Positions 18,716-27,961 of a stretch of DNA of 64,000 nt are shown in pieces. The stretch covers positions 1,116,001 through 1,180,000 of the forward strand of contig OZ250179.1 in assembly GCA_965238125.1 (NCBI GenBank), written 5' to 3'. Both the position numbers and the translations under genes were made by a program. Below the pieces are notes generated by a model. The model was given only the letters and a program-made list of their open reading frames with translations. It did no database searches and was not told where the DNA came from. Each line of letters begins with the position of its first letter. Within the stretch, counting starts at the first letter, position 1. This DNA comes from UBA6623 sp965238125 (GTDB lineage Bacteria; Acidobacteriota; Terriglobia; Bryobacterales; UBA6623).

Positions 18716-18986
18716 CTGCCGCGAATTTCTAGCCGACTTTGGGGACTACTTGGACGGATCGCTGGCGGAGGAAGTGCGTCAGGAACTCGAAGCACACCTC
18801 TCACATTGCCGGACCTGCCAAGTTATTTACGATTCCACACGAAAGACACTGAAGCTGGTCACCGACAGCGGTGCATTCGAAATCCCCGAAACTGCGGCCG
18901 AGTCGCTAGTCACAAAGATCATGGCCAAGGTTCGTGACGCTGAGGCTTCGGAGCTAGGGTCGGAGTCAGAGGGCTCCTCGAAGTGA
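18708..18986 (+). CDS. Zinc-finger anti-sigma factor (zf-HC2)
   Basis: 92 residues. The N-terminal zf-HC2 fold shows NCREFLADFGDYLDGSL and HLSHCRTC (H-x3-C-x2-C), the ZAS zinc site by which anti-sigma factors sequester ECF sigma factors and often sense oxidation. No transmembrane segment follows, so this is a soluble anti-sigma. The ATG lies within the last codons of the sigma fusion gene (8-nt overlap), indicating translational coupling and a matched pair. The next feature is IS630 copy 2, 68 bases downstream. Confidence 0.88.
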   Translation: MLNCREFLADFGDYLDGSLAEEVRQELEAHLSHCRTCQVIYDSTRKTLKLVTDSGAFEIPETAAESLVTKIMAKVRDAEASELGSESEGSSK

Positions 18987-19056
18987 ACGATCTCCTGACG
19001 GTGAGATAACCGCGAAGAACATCGTTGTTGTTCCTTCTGCCCAATTGCCCGTCCTA

Positions 19057-20149
19057 TTGAGTCTCGCAAAATAAAGTGACACCTTTTTGGGGTACGTACG
19101 TCTTTGTATGTATGGGAAATACAAAAGGCGTACGGCGGGATTTCGAGGCCCTGGAGAAGCGCCGTTTCAAAGCGATCCGGTTGGTCGAGCAAGGCTGTAG
19201 TCAGTCCGAGACAGCGAGGCGATTGAAGGTCGCGCGGCAAAGCGTCAGCGAGTGGCTGCGACGATACCGGCGTGACGGCGAAGCCGGGTTGCGCCAGGCC
19301 GGCCGCGCCGGCCGTAAGCCGCTGTTGGACGCCGCGCAGCTCGAACGCCTCGAGGCGTTGCTGCTGGAAGGCCCCGAGGCGCACGGCTTCCCGACGCCGC
19401 TGTGGAGCTGTCCGCGGGTCGCTCGTCTGATCGGAGACGAGTTCGGCGTGCGCTATCACGAGGGCCATGTCTGGAAGATCCTGCGGGCGCTCGGTTGGAG
19501 CCCGCAACGGCCCGTCGGCAAAGCGCGGGAGCGCAACGAAGAGGCCATCCGCGGCTGGCAGCGCAAGACTTGGCCGGCCATTAAAAAAAAGCCCGCAAAG
19601 AAGAACGTACGATCGTCTTCATCGACGAAAGCGGATTGAGTCAGAAGCCGCATCGTTGCCGCACCTGGGCGCCGCGCGGCGAGACACCGGTGTTGGAGTT
19701 CAACTTCAACTGGGACAAGCTGTCGGTGTCGGCCGGGCTGACGTTGCGCAACTTTTACTTCCGGCTCTATCCCGGCGCGATCGGCGAGCTGGAGGTCATC
19801 GACTTCCTGAAGGCTTTGGTGCACCACATCGACGGCCCACTGCTGATCGTCTGGGACCGGCTGCCGGCGCACCGCAGCCGCCTGGTGCGGGAGTTCATCC
19901 AGCTCTCCGAGGATCACATCGCAACGGAGTACTTGCCGCCCTATGCGCCGGAGTTGAACCCGGTGGAATACATTTGGGCGTACTGGAAGCAGCACGAGTT
20001 GCCCAACGTCTGCCCGAAGGACTACTGGGAACTCGACGAGCGCGCCCGCAAAGCGCTGCGGCGAATGCGCCGCAAACCGCGCTTGATTACCGCTTTCTGG
20101 AAACAGTCTTCTCTTTGTCTCGATTGACAGTATATTATGCGAGACTCAG
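19057..20149 (+). mobile_element. IS630-family element, copy 2 (1093 bp)
   Basis: Flanked by TA at 19055-19056 and 20150-20151, with the same ends and exact length as copy 1. Its right end lies in the stop codon of the flavoprotein/polyferredoxin gene on the other strand. Rejoining the flanks gives GCT-GCT-TAG, whereas the element now supplies TAC-TGA. Confidence 0.95.
19112..20127 (+). CDS. IS630 transposase (copy 2), -1 frameshift product
   Basis: Helix-turn-helix frame 19112-19639 and DDE frame continuing to the TGA at 20125-20127, joined at the A8-G slippage site near 19583-19591. Catalytic residues lie in FIDESG, IVWDRLPAH and ELNPVEYIW. Unlike copy 1 it keeps its normal stop. Nearly identical to the other copies, so transposition was recent. 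Confidence 0.88.
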
Positions 20150-22422
20150 TAAGCAGCCTTCTTCACCTGAATTTGGACCAATCCCGGCGTGGGTGGCTTT
20201 GCACTAAAGGAGAGCACGTCCATGGGGCACACCGAGACGCAGATGCCGCAGCCGATGCACGAGCTAGTCTCGGCGTCCAGCACTTCCTGCTTGATCGCGT
20301 AGCTCATCACATCAATGCCTACCTGACAATTGCGGGTGCATTCGGTACAACCGATGCATTTGTCGTTCGCGACGATGTGGAAGCGGCTGATGCCGAGCTT
20401 AACGTAAAACTTGCTGAGGGCGTCCATCATTTTGGCCAGCGGGCACCAGTAGCGGCACCACACCTTACCGCCCATGAACGGATAAAGCGTGATGGGAATG
20501 ATGCCGACCAACCAGACATCCGCGACGAGGTGGTAGATAGCGACGCCCGTGTCGGCGGATGTCTGGAACAGCGCTACTGTGTCGCGCAGCAGCATCATGC
20601 CCGTCACGAGGATCGCCGCGCCCACTACAGCCCAATTCATCTTTTCCCAGGCGCGCGACGTCGGGCCCTTTGGCGACAGATGTCGCCAGCGGTCGCCGAG
20701 GGTCTCCGCCAGGCCTCCGCAGCCGCAGATCCAGGTGCAATAGCGTTTCCCGTGGAAGAGGACCAAGATCGGGATGATCACGAAGCTGAGGACGATTCCC
20801 CAAACGATCCACACTTGGTGAGGGTTATAGAAGAACGTGTAGAAAAACAGCGGCCAGGCGTAGACGATGCCGTATGAGCGCCAGGCTTGATCGGCGAACG
20901 TGGGGTCGGAGGCGAGCCTCTCGCCTACCCACTGATATTGCACGGCCCACTTGAACAGAAACTCAGGAATCAAGAAGAAGAAAACCCATTGAAAGGAAAT
21001 CAAGCTGGTATAGCGCCATATCTGAAACTTGTCCTTCCGCTCGATGCCCCAGCGCCTGAGCGCCTGCAGACCGAAATAGGACATCAACAGCGTGTACAGT
21101 ACCGTGTACCAGAACGACCACGGCCGGTCAAAAAGCGAAAGCGCGTTGAATCCCCAGTTGCGGTAGGGCCACAGCTCGAGCCCATGCCCGAGTTTCGCAC
21201 CGTAGACCGTGTAGGAGATGAGGAATGCGACGCCCAGCGCGGACCAGCGCGAGCCCTTGAACGCGGTAACAGCGAGTCCGACCAGTGATGTCAGCGCGAG
21301 CCCCCAACCGGCGACGGGAGTAACTTCGACGTCGGTCTGACCGCCCCCAAACCATAGGCCGACCAGGGTTGTCAGCGTTAGGAGCAAGGCCTGAACAGGG
21401 CTTCCGGTCCATTCGTTTTCCAGTCGGATCCCAAGCGATTTGAGGAACCGCGACGGCAGTTCCGCTCCCACCAGGACGAAGGCGTGCTGGTAGGGCACTT
21501 TTCGGTGTGCGCTCTCACCCGTGACTTGCACGTTGGCGTGGCCTGCTCCGAATTCAGTGACGCCGCCGTTCCAGATGATCTCGATTCGGCCTTCCGCAAC
21601 GGCCTCATCGAGCTTTCTCTTGTTGTCGCTAAAGACGAGTCCCAGGCTGTCTCGTCGATGGATCAGCTTCACACGGTTCTGCTCCGATAGCGTCACCGCC
21701 GCTTCCACGGCGCTGTTGCCGCCACCCACGACAATGATGTCTTCGTCGTGGTAATGCTTGGGGCTGTAGAGGCGGTGATAAACCTCCTCACGGTCTTCTC
21801 CCGGGACTTTTAACTTGCGTGGATTCCCCCGTTGGCCGGTCGCCAGCACGACGCGCCGGGCTCGATACTCCGCGCTGTCCGTTTTCGCAAGGAAGCTCCC
21901 ATCCTTCCGCTTTTCGAGTGACTTGAGCCCCTCGCTCGTGTGGACCGCGAGCTGGTTCTCTTTGACGATCGCGTGCCAACGGTCTATGAGATCTTCCTTG
22001 CGCGCTCCGTCAAGCCAAAGCTTGCCCTTGGGTGGGGTCTTGTCCGGCTCGGCATAGACCCACTTGCCTTCTGGAAAGTTCTCGATCGTGTTGGCGATCC
22101 TTTCCTTTTCCAGGAGCAGGTTACGCATGCCGCGGTCTTTTGCCGCCAGCGCGGCGTTGAGGCCCGACGCGCCCCCTCCAACGATCAGTACGTCGTAGAC
22201 GTTCGGGTCGCCGCCGATCGCATCGGGCTTCGTCGCGATGTGTTCGATGATCTCGAAACCCTGCGCCATCGCGAGCTTGATGACCGGGGCGCCCGCAAGG
22301 TCGCCGATGACATACAGCCCCGAGATATTGCTCTCCCGGTTCTCGTTGACGTCGGGACGGTGCTGCACCATGTTTGGGCTGGAGAGAATCCCCTCGATCA
22401 GCGATTTCATTCTTGTCAGCAT
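20146..22422 (-). CDS. Thioredoxin-reductase-like flavoprotein fused to a membrane polyferredoxin
   Basis: 758 residues. After a short N-terminal arm with YVIGDLAGAPVIKLAMAQG, a pyridine-nucleotide-disulfide-reductase-like module has an FAD motif VLIVGGGASGLNAALAA near residue 80 and an NADPH motif IIVVGGGNSAVEAAVTL near 250. It lacks the CxxC redox pair of true thioredoxin reductases. Several membrane helices follow (about 360-640) with CTWICGCGG and CRYWCPLAKMMD, as in NapH/NosR/CcoG-type proteins. Two 4Fe-4S ferredoxin sites (CIGCTECTRNC, CIGCGICVSVCP) lie near the C-terminus. The design suggests electron transfer from NAD(P)H through flavin to membrane iron-sulfur centres; the acceptor is unknown. 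The stop codon is supplied by IS630 copy 2, adding one Tyr. Confidence 0.85.
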   Translation of the reverse strand: MLTRMKSLIEGILSSPNMVQHRPDVNENRESNISGLYVIGDLAGAPVIKLAMAQGFEIIEHIATKPDAIGGDPNVYDVLIVGGGASGLNAALAAKDRGMRNLLLEKERIANTIENFPEGKWVYAEPDKTPPKGKLWLDGARKEDLIDRWHAIVKENQLAVHTSEGLKSLEKRKDGSFLAKTDSAEYRARRVVLATGQRGNPRKLKVPGEDREEVYHRLYSPKHYHDEDIIVVGGGNSAVEAAVTLSEQNRVKLIHRRDSLGLVFSDNKRKLDEAVAEGRIEIIWNGGVTEFGAGHANVQVTGESAHRKVPYQHAFVLVGAELPSRFLKSLGIRLENEWTGSPVQALLLTLTTLVGLWFGGGQTDVEVTPVAGWGLALTSLVGLAVTAFKGSRWSALGVAFLISYTVYGAKLGHGLELWPYRNWGFNALSLFDRPWSFWYTVLYTLLMSYFGLQALRRWGIERKDKFQIWRYTSLISFQWVFFFLIPEFLFKWAVQYQWVGERLASDPTFADQAWRSYGIVYAWPLFFYTFFYNPHQVWIVWGIVLSFVIIPILVLFHGKRYCTWICGCGGLAETLGDRWRHLSPKGPTSRAWEKMNWAVVGAAILVTGMMLLRDTVALFQTSADTGVAIYHLVADVWLVGIIPITLYPFMGGKVWCRYWCPLAKMMDALSKFYVKLGISRFHIVANDKCIGCTECTRNCQVGIDVMSYAIKQEVLDAETSSCIGCGICVSVCPMDVLSFSAKPPTPGLVQIQVKKAAY

Positions 22423-22508
22423 TGGTTCAATAGTTATTCAGTTCGAATCGACCGAGACCCGAGTCACTTCCGAAGCGCCCTCGGGGATCAATGACGTGTG
22501 ACAACCTA

Positions 22509-23125
22509 TTGAATCTCGCAAAATAAAGTGACATCTTTTTGGGGTACGTACGTCTTTGTATGTATGGGAAATACAGAAGGCGTACGGCGGGATTTCGAGG
22601 CCCTGGAGAAGCGCCGTTTCAAAGCGATCCGGTTGGTCGAGCAAGGCTGTAGTCAGTCCGAGACAGCGAGGCGATTGAAGGTCGCGCGGCAAAGCGTCAG
22701 CGAGTGGCTGCGACGATACCGGCGTGACGGCGAAGCCGGGTTGCGCCAGGCCGGCCGCGCCGGCCGTAAGCCGCTGTTGGACGCCGCGCAGCTCGAACGC
22801 CTCGAGGCGTTGCTGCTGGAAGGCCCCGAGGCGCACGGCTTCCCGACGCCGCTGTGGAGCTGTCCGCGGGTCGCTCGTCTGATCGGAGACGAGTTCGGCG
22901 TGCGCTATCACGAGGGCCATGTCTGGAAGATCCTGCGGGCGCTCGGTTGGAGCCCGCAACGGCCCGTCGGCAAAGCGCGGGAGCGCAACGAAGAGGCCAT
23001 CCGCGGCTGGCAGCGCAAGACTTGGCCGGCCATTAAAAAAAAGCCCGCAAAGAAGAACGTACGATCGTCTTCATCGACGAAAGCGGATTGAGTCAGAAGC
23101 CGCATCGTTGCCGCACCTGGGCGCC
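22509..23125 (+). mobile_element. IS630-family element, copy 3, right half missing
   Basis: Left end at 22509 after TA (22507-22508), identical in layout to the other copies but reading GAATCTCGC instead of GAGTCTCGC. The helix-turn-helix frame (ATG 22564 to 23091) and the A8-G slippage site are intact. Identity stops at 23125, within codons for RTWAPRG, where group II intron sequence begins. The catalytic DDE region and right end are gone, so it cannot encode active transposase. Confidence 0.92.
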
Positions 23126-23265
23126 CCGCCGTCCTCGGTAAGGAGGGCGGACTCGACGGGGAGTCGGACAGGGCCATAGTAGCGCGGAAGCCGGGTAACG
23201 CCGGTGGAGCCAAGGGCCCTGCCTTCCGGCACGCTTCGGAGGCGGAGGAGGATCAGGCGATTGAC

Positions 23266-24585
23266 ATGAGTCTGGCAACGCCGGAAAAGATCAGGACCCT
23301 GCAGAAGAAGCTTTATCTCAAAGCGAAGCAGGAGCCGAACTTCCGCTTCTATCAGCTCTGGGACAAGGTCTGGCGCAATGACATTCTCGAGCACGCCTAG
23401 CGGCTGGCAAAGGCCAACGGCGGGGCTCCGGGAGTGGACGGCGTGACGTTTGAACAGACCGAATCCCAAGGCCGCCAGGAGTGGTTGCGAAGCCTGCAAC
23501 AAGACTTGCGCTCGAAGAGCTACCGGCCTCGGCCGGTGCGACGGGTGATGATTCCCAAGCCCGGCGGCGGCGAGCGTCCACTGGGGATTCCGACCCTTCG
23601 GGACCGTGTGGCACAAACCGCTGCCAAGCTGGTGATCGAGCCGATCTTCGAGGCGGATTTGGACCCGGAGGCCTATGGCTACCGGCCGAAACGGAGCGCG
23701 CACGACGCGATCCGGAAAGTGCATAAACTGCTGTGTGAAGGCTACACCGATGTAGTCGACGCCGATTTGTCGAAGTACTTCGATACGATTCCGCACGCCG
23801 AGTTGCTCGAATGCGTGGCGCGGCGTATTTCGGACCGGCAGGTCTTACACGTCATCAAGATGTGGTTAAAGACGCCGGTCGAAGGGCGGGATGAGAACGG
23901 GAACCGGCGGATGACGTGCGGCAAGCGGAGCAAGCGCGGCACCCCGCGGGGTGGCGTGATCAGTCCCTTGTTGGCCAATCTGTACATGAACCGTTTTCTG
24001 AAGCATTGGCGGCGAACGGGGAAGGGAAGTGAGTTTCGAGCCGTGATCATCAACTATGCGGATGACTTCGTGATTCTCAGCCGCGGCGGCGCAGCCGAGG
24101 CACTGGAGTGGACCGCGCGGACGATGACGCGGATCGGGCTGACCCTGAACCGGGAGAAGACGAAGTTGGTGCGAGCGAAGCAGGAGCGGTTTGATTTTCT
24201 GGGATACACGTTCGGGCCGCATCGATTCAAGAAGGACGGTCATTGGTATTTGGGAGCGAGTCCGTCGAAGAAGAGCGTGGCGCGGTTGAAGCGGAAGGTG
24301 CATGCGGTGTTGCGTCCGGCTGAAGTGGGGCGCTGGGAAGAAGTGAGCGGACGGCTTAACCGAGTGTTGGTGGGCTGGTCGAATTACTTCTCTTATGGCA
24401 CCCGGCTGATGGCGTATCGGGCGGTGGACAACCATGTGTGCGAGCGAGTGCGAGGATTTATGCGGAGGCGGAGGAAGGTGTCGTCGCGCGGCGCCCGGCA
24501 GTTCAGCGACCAGGTGGTGTTCGGCAAGCTAGGCGTGGTCCGCCTGCGCCGGATGCACTTGGGTCCGCCGCCTGCGACAGCTTGA
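23266..24585 (+). pseudogene. Group II intron reverse transcriptase/maturase with an amber stop
   Basis: From ATG 23266 the frame starts MSLATPEKIRTLQKK and continues NFRFYQLWDKVWRNDILEHA, then meets TAG at 23398-23400 (codon 45). It continues in the same frame with RLAKANGGAPGVDGVTFEQT, so TAG replaces one conserved residue. The RT is otherwise complete: YRPRPVRRVMIPKPGGGERP, GYRPKRSAHDAI, DLSKYFDTI, GTPRGGVISPLLANLYMN, catalytic NYADDFVIL, FLGYTFG, and a maturase-X-like tail (LNRVLVGWSNYFSYG). It is inactive unless the amber is suppressed or translation restarts at GTG 23434. Confidence 0.85.
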
Positions 24586-24603
24586 GGGAGGAAGCCGGTC
24601 GGA

Positions 24604-24636
<33 letters not shown>

Positions 24637-24736
24637 GATGAGCGGGGACGGGAAACGGGACCACGACGCCTCCGGCGTCAAGAGCACCCGCGCCCGTCCT
24701 CGACTCTACCCGCGTGGCGAGGCAAAGTGCATGAAA

Positions 24737-24885
24737 GGTCCGTCAGTACGAGGCGCGCGCCGCTTGGCGCCCATTTCTTAAGCAAAGAGGCGTACTTGAA
24801 CAGTACGGTGAGCACGGCGAGCAAGCGCAACGAAGTAATGGCGGGCCTATCGTGTGCTTTGCTCGTCAGGCGATGAGAAATGCGG
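24737..24885 (-). repeat. Dispersed intergenic repeat, copy B
   Basis: Reverse-oriented, diverged copy of the repeat at 6745-6888. On the minus strand it shares GCCATTACTTCGTT-like and GCCGTGCTCACCGTAC blocks with copy A and conserves a peptide-like frame (SLRLLAVLTVLFKYASLLKK). It lies between the group II intron 3' end and an IS1380 element. Function unknown. Confidence 0.65.
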
Positions 24886-24926
24886 GCTAGCGTATGTTGG
24901 AGTACCGGACGCGGCCGGCGGACTGA

Positions 24927-26590
24927 ACCAGGATTTCCGATTTGGCTCCTCTGACGGCACGAGTCTACACCCTCACCCGGCGAAGCGCAACCATTTCTCC
25001 ACCCGAAAGAGGCGGCGGCTGAGGCGGGACCGATCGAGCCCCCTTCTTGCCCCTCATGGGGGCTGATCCGCCGCTGCGAAGTCAATTTCGCAGACACCCC
25101 TCCGAGCTTCCGTCCTCAGTACACAGATTTCGCATTCGCCAAGTGCGGTGCTAACCACCCGGCACAGGCAGCGCCCAGATCCTCCGCAGCATGTCGCCAA
25201 ACAGCCGCCGGTTCAGATGTCCCTCGGCCAAGAGCAACCAGTAGTACCGCGCGTGCTTGACCAATCTGCCGCCCGTCTTCATCAACCGCTGCTGCAAGCT
25301 CGTCAGTGACCACGTCTTGATCCTGTGCGGCAACCCGAGTCGCCGCCACAGGTTGCCCAGGTTGTAGGCCGGCACGCTTAACTGCAAGCGCACCTCGTTC
25401 GCCCGGAAGCGATGGCACGACAGCCGCGTCCAGTGCGTCGCTTGCTTACCTTCTTTGATCCACTGCTCCGCCGTGCCGCGCTTGTTGTAGAAACGCACCA
25501 CCGACCGGCTTGGCAAGCTCATGTTCGTCACGATAAAACCGACGCGCGCGAATAGCTCGCCCTGGTGGTGCTCGACCTTGGCGACAACTCGTCTCGGCCC
25601 CTTCCAGTTCTCCGCCTGATAGCGAAAGCTCTTGTAGCGCACTAGCGGCTTGCGGCCGGGCCTCCCCGGCGGACGAAACAGGATGTCTTCGATCTCCAGC
25701 TCCAGGTTCTTACTTGGCCGGAATGCGGATCGCGTAGTCCGCGCCGCGCTCCTCCAGCGCCTCGTAGATCTCCGGCTTGGCAAAGGCGGCATCGCCCCGG
25801 AAGGCGACCTGCTTGCCCGCAGCCTGTTGGCGCTCGATCTCCGGCAACAATAGCTCATCCCAGTCCTCGGCGCTGTGCACGTTGCCGGGACGCAGCTTGG
25901 CAGCGAGGCAATCACCATGACCGTTGAACAAAAGCAACGGGTGGTAGCAGACCGACTCGAAGTGTCCGTTGTAGGCACTGCCTTCCTGTTGGCCATGGAC
26001 CGGACTCTCGGTGGAGTCCATGTCCAGAACGACCCGCTCGGAGTCGTCGAACGCCTCCGCTTGCCCGACCAGCTCTCGGTTCAGCGCCATCAGCCCCAGC
26101 AGGTTCTCTTCGCTCGCCAGCATCTCCGTCTCGAAGCCATGCAGCGTCGAGGTCAAGGCCGCTCGGCGATCCCAGTTCCTCTGCGAGCCGATCAAGCGAA
26201 ACGTCGGGTCAGCCGACACTCGGACGGCGTCGTTGACGTCCTCGTAGCCTGCCAAGCGGCTGTAGATCGACTGGCGCAGCAGATCGGCCAGCGGGAACTT
26301 CTTGTTCAAGCCTTGTCGCGAGTCGCTGAGATACTCATCGATCAGCTTCCCGAGACCGAGCCGCTCGTCCAGTTCGCGAACCAAAATCAGGCCACCGTCG
26401 GAAGTGACATGCGATCCCTGGAAATCGACTTTCAACAAGCCGTTGAAACTTAGCTGGAATGGCTTGGTTTGTTTTTCACCCATTGGGTGTTGGCCTCCAT
26501 GGCGTCCTCATCGGGCTCTAGCCCCTATGAATAAAGACGCTCAAGGCCGCTGGAAGGTCGGGATGTCAAACATCAAATTGAAAATGCGGG
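24927..26590 (-). mobile_element. IS1380-family element, copy 2 (1664 bp)
   Basis: Complete element in minus orientation with a 4-bp target duplication CTGA at 24923-24926 and 26591-26594. Terminal repeats are imperfect: CCCGCATTTTCAATTTGA at the transposase-start side and ACCAGGATTTCCGATTTGG at the other. It is almost the same length as copy 3 (1663 bp), including about 225 non-coding bases between the transposase stop and the right end. Confidence 0.92.
25151..26483 (-). pseudogene. IS1380 transposase (copy 2), frameshifted
   Basis: The protein starts GEKQTKPFQLSFNG and runs to a stop after DYAIRIPAK. The remaining sequence (NLELEIEDILFRPPGRPGRK...) is intact in another frame. Compared with the intact copy at 8692 there is one extra base (GCC-AAG-T-AAG-AAC). 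The same extra base is in copy 3, so both descend from an already broken element that must have moved with transposase supplied in trans, or the site is recoded. Confidence 0.88.
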
Positions 26591-26691
26591 CTGAAACCCG
26601 CCCCTCCACTTGTACGGTTTGCAGCCGCCATTCATCGCTTGCCGGCCCAACCGCAGCCGTGGTGATACACTGGGCGTGATTTTCGGCCCAC

Positions 26692-27951
26692 ATGAAACAC
26701 GCCAACCCATCGACGACGCCTGCACCTCTCACGCGCCGTCAAATGCTCAGTAGCGTTTCGGCCGCCGGCGCCGCCTTTCGGATCGGCTCTCGACCCTCGG
26801 CCGCCGCCGCGCAGGCCGCCGCGACGCCTCCAAAAATCACCTCGGTGCGCGCCTACCCGGTGCGGCTTTGGACAAGAACCGAGCAGGGCAAGCTGCCCGA
26901 CTTCTCGTCCGACAACGACCCTCGGCGGCGGCGCTACTTCGGCCCCTTTGCGCAACTCGTCGGGGCCGTCATGGTCGTCATCCGCACCGACCAAGGCATT
27001 ACCGGCTACGGGCTGGGCGGCGGAGGTCGCGTGGCGGCGGAAATCATCGACGGCCATCTTCAGCATCTGCTGTTAGGGACTAACCCGCTCAACGTCGGAT
27101 TGCTTTGGGATCAGATGTACACCTCGGGCCAGTTCTACGGCCGACGAGGCGTCTTTGTGATGGCGCTCAGCGGTATCGACAACGCGCTTTGGGACATTGT
27201 TGGGAAACACGCCGGAAAGCCGGTTCACAGCCTGATTGGCGGCCTCACCAAGGACAAGGTCCCCGCCTATTTCACAAGCGCCGATCCCGAAGCCGGACTG
27301 CGCCTCGGCTTCCGCCATTTCAAGATGCCGGTTCGTGAAGGGGTCGACCAAGGGCCCGCTGGCATGAAACGCACTGTCGAGATGCTCACTCGCGCCCGGG
27401 GGACCATCGGCCCCGAGAGTTCCTTGATGATCGATTGTCTGGGCCGTTGGGACAACGTCGACTACGCCGTGGAAATGGCTCGCCGCCTCGAAGGCGTGCG
27501 TCTTCGCTGGATCGAGGAGCCGCTATTGCCCGACGACGTGATGGGCTACGCGAGGCTGGTCCGTGAGGTGAGCAGTACTCGTATCGCTTCGGGGGAACAT
27601 GAGTACACGCGATTCGGTTTCGCGGAGTTGTTGCGTCACAAAGCTGTCGAAATTCTTCAGCCCGATATTACTTGGTCGGGCGGTTTGACCTCGCTGCGAA
27701 GGATCGCGGCGATGGCCGCGGAGCACTCCTTGCCGATGATCCCGCACCGTGGCGGCAGCCTCTACGGTTTGAGCCTGGTCTTCGCTACACCCCATTGCCC
27801 GCTGGCGGAAAGTTTCGGCACCGGCGATAACGGGACCGAGCTGATGGACGCGATGAGCGGCCGGTTTCGTGACGGCTACTACTATCCTTCGGAGAAACCC
27901 GGCTTCGGAACCGCCGTCACCGAGGAAATGGTCAAGAAGCACGCCCTCTGA
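26692..27951 (+). CDS. Mandelate racemase/enolase-superfamily sugar-acid dehydratase, Tat-exported
   Basis: 419 residues. The N-terminus LTRRQMLSSVSAAGAA is a twin-arginine (Tat) signal, so the enzyme is likely periplasmic. The enolase-superfamily barrel shows substrate-region GRRGVFVMALSGIDNALWDI, RHFKMPVREG, metal ligands in LMIDCLGRWD, WIEEPLLPDD and ASGEHEYTRFGF, then QPDITWSGGL and MIPHRGGS with the catalytic-His region. The closest family by eye is L-rhamnonate dehydratase; the substrate is not certain. A lone gene, convergent with the M49-like peptidase gene. Confidence 0.82.
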   Translation: MKHANPSTTPAPLTRRQMLSSVSAAGAAFRIGSRPSAAAAQAAATPPKITSVRAYPVRLWTRTEQGKLPDFSSDNDPRRRRYFGPFAQLVGAVMVVIRTDQGITGYGLGGGGRVAAEIIDGHLQHLLLGTNPLNVGLLWDQMYTSGQFYGRRGVFVMALSGIDNALWDIVGKHAGKPVHSLIGGLTKDKVPAYFTSADPEAGLRLGFRHFKMPVREGVDQGPAGMKRTVEMLTRARGTIGPESSLMIDCLGRWDNVDYAVEMARRLEGVRLRWIEEPLLPDDVMGYARLVREVSSTRIASGEHEYTRFGFAELLRHKAVEILQPDITWSGGLTSLRRIAAMAAEHSLPMIPHRGGSLYGLSLVFATPHCPLAESFGTGDNGTELMDAMSGRFRDGYYYPSEKPGFGTAVTEEMVKKHAL

Positions 27952-27961
27952 CGGTGGCGCC

